In this document: positions 56,480 to 64,000 of the stretch, in pieces
How the letters are laid out: each line of letters starts with the position of its first letter
How positions within the stretch are numbered: the stretch's first letter is position 1
Source of the DNA: Mactromeris polynyma
Taxonomy: Eukaryota > Mollusca > Bivalvia > Venerida > Mactridae
DNA: 64,000 nucleotides
NCBI GenBank assembly: GCA_032209605.1
Contig: JASFXZ010000014.1
Span: 17,069,231 to 17,133,230, forward strand
Direction of reading: 5' to 3'
The notes under the pieces: model-generated
Told to the model about the DNA's origin: nothing
The model's database searches: none
Seen by the model: the letters and a program-made list of their open reading frames with translations, nothing else
Program-made: the position numbers and the translations under genes

Positions 56480-59400
56480 TATAGACTCACAGACTCACAA
56501 AGCACTAGGCCTATGTATCACGATATTAATATATGTACAAACATATATTTTTATATTACTTGAGTTGTTCCACGATATTACTGACCAAACAACCGATTTT
56601 CAGAGTTACCAAACATTTTAAAATCGGACGTCTTTTCTTTTTATAGCGATTCCAATATTAATAAAATATGTAAAAGTAGACTACACAAAGATGACGTCGC
56701 ATCGGAAAAGCTTTACTCAAACGTACATTACTTCTTTAATCTTCTTCTGTTCTTCAAATGGAAAGTAAGTTATACAGTGCTTGTTAACATGTTCACGCTC
56801 ATGTACTAGTATAAATAACAATTAAAGCTCGGATAATGCGCTTTGTTTTTTTACGCCAAAACTTTAATTGGAAAATACCAGACGTCATAACCAACATCAC
56901 TAATTCGGGTGTTGTCATGGAAACGCTCTATTGTTATATATGTGAATTACAATCATTAGTTGATGTAACTATTGTATTGGACCACTAAAATGCCCTAGAG
57001 TTGGTGGTGACCTGAAGCACCGTTACACAACCGCCGGTATGAACAATATTATCAGATGCGGTTATATCGTCAGGGTGATCGCCAAAGATTGCCGTCAGTA
57101 CAGCACGCTTGATTCCATGTTCCTTATCGGACAGGTATTCGCTATACGTCCAATACTTTCGCAAGGACAAGTATTCATAATATAAATCTAGCATCGAATT
57201 TAACAGTCAGGAATAACAAAATATACAGTTGTAGTGAGTACGTTCCATTTTCTTATTGTCCCGTAATGAAGGGCGTGATCTACATGTATGCATGTATTAC
57301 GACAAGCTTTGTTATATAATATGTCACGATTAAATACACTAATCCCTTGTAATTCAATTAAGACTAACAGTTTCAAAATGTTGACTATAAATCAAGAAAT
57401 ACATGTTTGACATATTCCCTTGACACGGTATCAACATGTGTTACTAATAAATTGATCGTTACAAATGCACAAAAATACACATTGTAAATTCCCTACCAGA
57501 TACTTAACTGTAGACAAATCATCTACAAATAACTCATAGGAAAATACTAAAACGAAAATGATACGGGAAACTTCTTCTATGAGAACGTAACAAACGTTAC
57601 ATTTTAATGCTTTAAGAATGCTGGTATTTTATCTATTTCTTCATAGAATTCTGCAGATTTAATTTTCACTCAATCAACTGTAATACAAAACTTCTCCACG
57701 TTTGCATCTGTGTCTCTGATGGTGTAACACGTAGGAGAACCTAATGTGTCTGCGTGATTAGATCTGAGTTTATATTAAAACGTTTGATCATAACGGTTTC
57801 TCAGCGAGTATTCAACCACTAAAGTCTAAAACATATGTTTGTTTCAGGTTTCATGCCCAAAAAAATAGGGTTAGGAAGGTCTGATTTTTTTATTTTCAGA
57901 TTTTTTTTTATTTTAAGAAGAAGCAAAAGAAGCCAATTAACATAGATTTAAATGAACATATGTTAAAAGACAACTCCCCTTTCCTTTTTAACAAGGATAC
58001 TGTTTAATCAAGGTGAATGTAATGCTCTATAGATGGAATACTCGTAAAACGTCTAATAACTGGGCAGAAATATGAACCTAAAGAAAAATTGACCAAACAA
58101 AATTTGACCAAAAAGAAGACAAAATGTTAACACATGTTCTAGGGTGGAGGCAAAAATATGGTAGGTCGGGAAACCAGAAACAAACATTTGTTTACGCCTA
58201 AACGAAATGTGTAGAATTAAAGTTCATTTACAAGTTTAAAATACTGTTGATTTTATGTTGTGACACCAGCACACATCAGCACAAACCGACAAATTGCTTC
58301 TAACACATTCCTCATTCACTATAAATTTTGTTTTCAGTTGACATTTTCATAAAAAATCTCTTAAGATTTCATCGAAGGCGAAACATTTTGTTTTAGAGCA
58401 GGCAATATTCTCCAAACGATATTGACGTTTCTATTTTATGAACTAATAATTTCCAAAGAAACAACTATAAAACAGCCATAAATACAGACCATCTCGAGCG
58501 CGAGAAAATGATTTTGTTAAGTCAATAACAGATAACAGACAACAAATCATGAACTGACCCTAAATAAATGCCGACCTAATATTCCCCTTATCTTTAAACT
58601 TTTCAACAGACAGGGTAAGGGATGAAAGTACATTTACAAAAAGTAAATTCTTGGATCAGTCCAAACCAGATTATTGGTCTGTACATTTATAATTTGACTA
58701 GACAAAGGGCGCAACGTGTATGCAATTTTGACTTCAGAAATTGGCCGAGGCATATACATAGAGAATCTAGAAAGACACTAGTCACTGTTATTGTATCTCG
58801 CGAACATGACATTTTATTAATTCTGTGCAAACCAAGTTTGAAAAGTACACTATCTAAAATTCTTTGTTTTTAGGTATGACCAAACACTACTATAATATCT
58901 CAAAGGAATATCAATATTCTACGGTCAAGATGTATACATGTAGCGTTTGATACTCGCGGACCTCAAAACATTCAGCATTTTGGCAACACGGACATAAATT
59001 ACCATCTCAAGTTTTAAACATGAGATTTCGAAGTCTTATTTAAATTGTTGATTTATCACTAGTGATCTTCTTCGCTTTTTCGCATAACGGTAGTGTACAA
59101 GCGTCTTGTTTAATCTCGTACACAGTGGTCTCCCTTTACAAAGAACAGAACCCTCCGCCATCAAAAACAAGAGTTTTATAGTATATTTTTCTTTCGTCTT
59201 ATCTTTGATTTTATATATAAGACTTTGTTCATATTACATAACAGAAATATGTAGCTATAGTAAGTAGTTAAATAATCAAATAATTTTACATAAACATTTA
59301 AAAAATACCCTGTTTCTAAGGTGCAGCTGTCGTTTTATTCAATACTCCATCATCACGTGATTAATGTGCTGCTGAGGGGATTGAGCACGGTGAATAGTTT

Positions 59401-60589
59401 GTGTCTTGTTAAGACCGGTAAGCCGGGCTCTACCTCTTGTTTGGTTAATGTGGTATGATATCACGTGTCTACAGCATGATGGTCCATTGTTGCAGTAAAA
59501 CATGCACCGTCTCTGTTAAACTGAATGAAACTGTTCGTTGGACGTAAAACAAAACACACACTGAATACAAATATACAATTTTTTTTTAAAACATTCAATT
59601 ATTCTAATGAATGTAAATCAAATGCACCCTATCCGGATTTATCTTTCCCAATCCTAATTCGTTTGTGAATAACCAATAATTTATACTCATACACTCTCCT
59701 TAACAACCTCGCTGACTGTAAACAACAAGGTATCGAAAACGTACCCCAAGCGGTTAGCCTACACACTTTATTGTGACAACCGCCTCATTTGTATAAATTC
59801 ACCGTATGCCAACTAATTGAAGTTTATATACCGATGTCTTAGTGGAAATATCAAATGCACATTTACTATTCATTATGTTATGTAGACAAAATAATGTGAT
59901 GACGTTTTGTACTACAGATACCCATAATGCATAATTAAATTATAGTCAGCTGATGCCAATCAAAGTCATATAAAATACTACTAGTATCAGACAGTGGGCA
60001 GTTGATGTCTGTTTTATCTGCGATTCAATATGTATTACCAAATAAATGTAACTCCAGGGAGTAATATTGTATTGATTGTCTACTAAATCACAGATTTGTT
60101 GCGTATTAATGTCAATTTAAGGAGCATTATGCTCAGGCCTTGGTCAAAGTTGATTTGCAATACATATGCTTACGTTTACTGTGCCAAATTGCGTTGGATA
60201 AATTGAATTAATTGACAATATTTGTTTGGTAAAAACTCGCGTAAATTTAGCGATCGGAATGAACTACAGCAGGAGAATTTTAATCTGTAACATTTGACGA
60301 GGACAGTTCTGTACATTTGTTAAATAAGCTCTTCAGAGTTTTTATTCTTTATTGTATTTAAGCAAGCAATTTGCACTAAAATTGAGTTTTAAAATAATTG
60401 TGCTGATTTTGTTGGGATGCCAGTCTACGATCGTTAAACTCCTGATTCTTCTGTCTATATGGCTCACGTATTGGAATTCCACAATTGCAATTATTCGACT
60501 TTTGGTTTGATTTGAAACCTTAGAGACGACGACGACTGTTGGACAACATATACCATTGTTTGCAAACGTAAACATTGTTTTAGTAAATC
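56480..60589. other. Long mostly gene-free stretch
   Basis: Apart from the weak exon candidate at 56985-57194 I see no gene, RNA or ordered repeat. Poly-T and AT-rich runs near 57890 and 59580. Confidence 0.4.
56985..57194 (-). CDS. Weak candidate small protein or terminal exon, 69 residues
   Basis: The minus-strand frame from ATG at 57194 reads LRKYWTYSEYLSDKEHGIKR, then AVLTAIFGDHPDDITASDN and VVHTGG-like IVHTGGCVTVLQVTTNSR to a stop. It is more CpG- and GC-rich than its surroundings and its residue mix looks protein-like, unlike most frames here. No domain is recognised, no strong splice sites are seen, and no neighbouring exons are found. It could be a chance frame. Confidence 0.25.
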   Translation of the reverse strand: MLDLYYEYLSLRKYWTYSEYLSDKEHGIKRAVLTAIFGDHPDDITASDNIVHTGGCVTVLQVTTNSRAF

Positions 60590-60939
60590 TTAAAGATGTA
60601 TCTGGCTCGTCTGAACATAAAATGTTTGAATTGGCTTCATCAAGTATTGTTGTTGCATTGGCTAAAACATCTCTAATAAGAACCATTGCAATGTATAACC
60701 GATTGAAACTCTTTTTTTACCATATTACTAACAGACACAACTTATTAAATAGCCAGATTGTTAAAAAAACTGGAAGTATTTTTTCTATTTTATGATGTAC
60801 AAACATCACCAAATACGGATCAATACACTATGAGTTCATTCTTTGTTAATGCATGTTTATTGATGTTTTAACTATAGGAAATATCTTTAGTTTGTTTCGG
60901 TAAAATATTGAACAAAAAATGAGCATAATATATCTTTAA
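60590..60939 (+). mobile_element. TTAA-flanked MITE, copy M2
   Basis: TTAA|AGATGTATCTGGCTCGTCTG at the left; GAGCATAATATATCT|TTAA at the right. About 350 bp, aligned with M1 over its full length with scattered substitutions. Confidence 0.75.
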
Positions 60940-62904
60940 TAAACATTTATTCCATCCAACAAACATAAAAATGTAAAACATTACCAATGACAGAACACCA
61001 TTTTCATGTTTGATTGTTAGTTAATTAAGATGAGCAACCTGTTTAAAGTCAAACCGAAGAAATACTCTAAAACAACATAACAATAAACAACAGGATCCGA
61101 GCATGTTTACTATGTTTACTATGTTTATTGTCGTCACAGCCATTACTTTTTCTGTGTATAAACTCATCAAGATGATCTTTATTGTAGATTTTACAGCGCA
61201 ATAACACTGGATGTCTTCTGCAATTGTACATTTCAAGTAAAAAGCTAAATGTTGCAGGAAATAAAATACAAATGTACCTGTTTTGTACGAGAGATGAAAA
61301 AGGGACTTTTCACTTTTGTTTAAAGTGTTAGCATTTTATATCGTTCCCATGTTGGTTATTTTACTAAAATGAGAACGTTTCACTTAAATACGCTATACCG
61401 AATTTTAATAAACAAGCCTGTTTCGACATAATCAAATTTGATATTTTGTATTTTATCCACGCTCTTTCTTTTTTGTGTTCTGAATAATTGAGTACAGAAA
61501 TACAAATCTGTGCAAACGACGTTTGCAGTTAGTGGGGGTAGAAGGTATTTTTGAATGTTATCTGGAACACACTATAACATATACGGTCTCTGATGCAAAT
61601 ACGAAACTTGCATCTGTCAGATTTATTAATTATTTCACAAGGGACATTGTATATTTCATAAATATATCTTGCGTTACCAATGTAAACTCCCCGCTGGCCG
61701 AGCGGGTGTTATATCATTTGATCACATGGTATCAGTTTGTAGTAGTTACTTCCCCTTTTATAAACTGGTAGTCGGAAATTAGTGAAAAGTGTAATTGGAA
61801 TCCACCGTGGCCACCGTCTACGGAAAAGTAGTTTATGAAAACAAACGATGGTGTGTGTGTGGTCAGAAAACTTGTTTATATTTAATGAAATCACATAGTT
61901 TCAATACAAGAAAATGGGTTCTCTTACCACAGCTAGTCGTTCGCCAATACACATCTTTATTAAATGCCGTATTTTGCCGCATACGGTGGTCACGATGGAA
62001 TCGGCAACCGAGCTTAAAAGAGCCCATTTATCATAATTTGTTTGTAAAAAATGGACATTACACAATAAAGAAATATGCGTTCTTTACAATTTGCCACCTT
62101 CTCGGACAAAAGTTTGGACTATTCATGTGAAATTTAGGGAGATCGTACGGTATAATTAAGCCCATATAACATGGCAGCGAGGGTTTCAGTGTGGTCTGTC
62201 GGCACAGCTAGCACATCGGTTGATGTTACAGCATATTGTCACGAGTTCTCTCCTCTCATCCCTTATATAGTTCTCTCTTTATCCCTTCTATAGTATATAA
62301 ATGTATGTATAGTACAAGGAGCCTTACGCTTTTCACATCTGACCTCTTCCCGTGGCTTAAATCGCTCTTCAAACAACCAATGAAATACGAGTTCGAGGCA
62401 TGCATAATTTATTTTTCAAACGACACATACGTTATGCACATCCGTCAAGAACTATTGGCAAAGTTCTCTTCAGAAACGCATCAAAATGCGCAAACGTAAA
62501 AAACATCATAGTATTGCTTTTTCACCCGCAGACGTTTATATCACTATTTTGTGTCTGTGTCCTTTTTTTAAAAAAAAACATTTATGGCATATAATTGTAA
62601 TAGAAATATGTACTTTTGCCATTTTGTCATCTCGAAGAACTTTTTTTTTTAAATCATTTAGTTCATAAACTTGGTTTTACTTTTGTTTATACGGGTTAAA
62701 GGTGGATAATAATTATAATTGGTTTATTGATAAAACAGTGACTTCGTATTATGTCGGAGTAACAATGTACTATTACTTTGATGCATAGTTCTTTCTTAAA
62801 TTTATCTGCTGGTTTTCAATGATGAAGGAATTGTAGTCTATGGGTAGATAGCCATGGATTCGAATTTCGCTTTGAGTGAAATTCTAAAGCAGCCTTGTCT
62901 AATC
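60940..62904. other. Gene-free stretch
   Basis: Several short open frames (61523-61771, 61795-62130, 62236-62499) without recognisable domains or splice context. TGGCCGAGCGGG at 61695 resembles a tRNA A box but has no B box. Confidence 0.4.
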
Positions 62905-63165
62905 CTTTCATTACTGACTTTCTTGACTTGTTCCGTGATGTATTCCATCCTGTCAACCCTTTCCCCGTTGTCGTCCCTTTAAATTCTCCTTAATTGTTTT
63001 TGTTGGTCGGTCCGACCATTCCTTGGTCCCCTATCCACTTACACGTTCTAGCCTTGTACCTACCAAGTTCCTAATGTTTTGTAGATTTGTTTCCCAGGGG
63101 TCTGTGTTGGAGGCATCGTCTTATGTATAAGGCGTTCCCAGTAACAACTTAATCTCTCTTTCACA
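62905..63165 (-). repeat. R1 interspersed repeat
   Basis: ACTGACTTTCTTGACTTGTT, CCGTGATGTATTCCATCC, GGTCGGTCCGACCATTCC, AATGTTTTGTAGATTTG and AAGGCGTTCCCAGTAACAAC in R1 order, reverse orientation. Close to full length. Confidence 0.7.
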
Positions 63166-63852
63166 AAGTATAGTTTTGTTATGGGTGTTGGTTAGATACA
63201 TGGGATGCAGTCATTGAAAGTTCGTAATTTAGAAATGTTTGACAATCGCTGTAATCATGCAATTCAAACCAAACTGCTCTATATATACACGCATATGTAT
63301 AGCATGATAACCACTTCTGTGTGATTAAGTACGAGGCAATGGATCGATTTATTTTTCTGAAATTGCAAAATTCTATTTGGACAATGCAGCGCAATTTAAA
63401 TCCAATTAACTGATACTGGTACAGATGTCAATACAATTAAGACAAAACATTTTCCAGATCACGTAATCTTTGATATTCTCACAATAAAAAATTCACCGAT
63501 CCTAATTTTAACTTCAAAAGCAATTTCCTTCAAGCATCTGTGTGCATGATTTATAGTGGTTTGATCTTTAAGAAAGGTTCACAGTGGTCTGACTGTGTTT
63601 GTCTTCCAGGTAATTGTTCTCGAGGTGCATCTGGTGTTGTTATCTGTCATATCTAACTTTGCAGTTCTCAGTCCTTCTAGCACATGTTGTAAACTCGTTT
63701 TATGGTAATGCATCACGTTAACCAAATGAAAAAATGATGCGATTGTTGCACGTTTCGTATTTGTGTGTCTCTAAAATGAAAGTAATTGTTTGATGCTCAT
63801 TCAAACAACATAATCAGGAATTATGAATGCAGCTGACTTTTGAGAAAACACG
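63166..63852. other. Gene-free stretch
   Basis: Nothing identifiable. Confidence 0.4.
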
Positions 63853-63855
63853 ATA

Positions 63856-64000
63856 CTATAAAACCTCACTTCAAAACCACCTTAACAAAAAGACCACCTT
63901 GATATTAAGAAAAGAATTTCAAGTCCTATTTCACTGTTTTGCTCTGTATTTAACCTCAATATTAAGACCACCTTAATACGAAGACCTGTTATCAGAATAC
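63856..64000 (+). mobile_element. pogo-like MITE, copy P4, cut by the window end
   Basis: TA then CTATAAAACCTCACTTCAAA, ACCACCTTAACAAAAAGACC, ACCTCAATATTAAGACCACC. It has the same block order as P2. The right terminus lies beyond the window. Confidence 0.6.

Noticed and set aside
61690..61760. tRNA-like TGGCCGAGCGGG sequence
   Set aside because: No B box or cloverleaf pairing downstream; probably chance.

Overview
The window looks like nuclear DNA from an invertebrate animal, most probably a marine mollusc such as a bivalve. The evidence is indirect: AT-rich sequence, introns with GT-AG borders, tRNA-derived SINEs carrying a GCACGTTAAAGA-type core that I associate with mollusc SINEs, DIRS-like and non-LTR retrotransposon relics, pogo/Tigger-like MITEs, and many minisatellites with 41-53 bp units. 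There are no operons, bacterial ribosome binding sites or CRISPR arrays. The only clearly recognisable host coding sequence is one 5' exon of an SLC43-type transporter. Almost everything else that can be identified is mobile or repetitive.

Region 1 (about 0.35-9.65 kb) is the best find. It looks like one large, apparently intact DNA transposon. A perfect 21-bp inverted repeat sits at 351-371 and 9631-9651. A degenerate ~20-bp motif (core CTGTCC...GTTrCGTGAA) recurs many times in both flanks. Between the flanks lies a 767-codon transposase-like ORF (2858-5161), followed by seven downstream exons (5265-8299). All their GT-AG borders keep one reading frame. A strong donor at 5003/5004 inside the transposase ORF has the phase needed to join exon 5265, which would give a fusion of about 1,198 residues: DDE/D-type core, RGG-rich segment, acidic Ser segment, an octapeptide (QIPMDQQP) array in three duplicated exons, and a compact C-terminal domain.

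Region 2 (9.65-20.7 kb) has no convincing gene. It holds duplicated repeats, a pogo-like MITE, a tRNA-derived SINE (16.6-16.85 kb) and a CpG-richer promoter-like patch at 18.1-18.6 kb with a CRE, an E-box and a TATA box.

Region 3 (20.7-37 kb) is repeat-dominated. It contains a 47-bp minisatellite, a decayed DIRS-like RNase H region (minus strand, 22.4-23.2 kb), a 44-bp minisatellite abutting a tRNA-like SINE head, a 42-bp minisatellite open in four frames, a 41-bp minisatellite, a non-LTR relic, and several copies of an unnamed interspersed family (called R1 here).

Region 4 (37-52.5 kb) starts with the SLC43-like exon (38034-38563). Its presumed first intron holds a Tigger-like MITE and a 105-bp higher-order minisatellite. 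Further on are a second non-LTR relic, a tRNA-Asp-like SINE, TTAA-flanked MITEs and a pogo-like MITE whose interior has grown into about 26 copies of a 17-bp repeat.

Region 5 (52.5-64 kb) carries a nearly complete but frameshifted APE-type non-LTR retrotransposon (52.6-56.2 kb), more R1 and TTAA-MITE copies, and long stretches where I see nothing identifiable.
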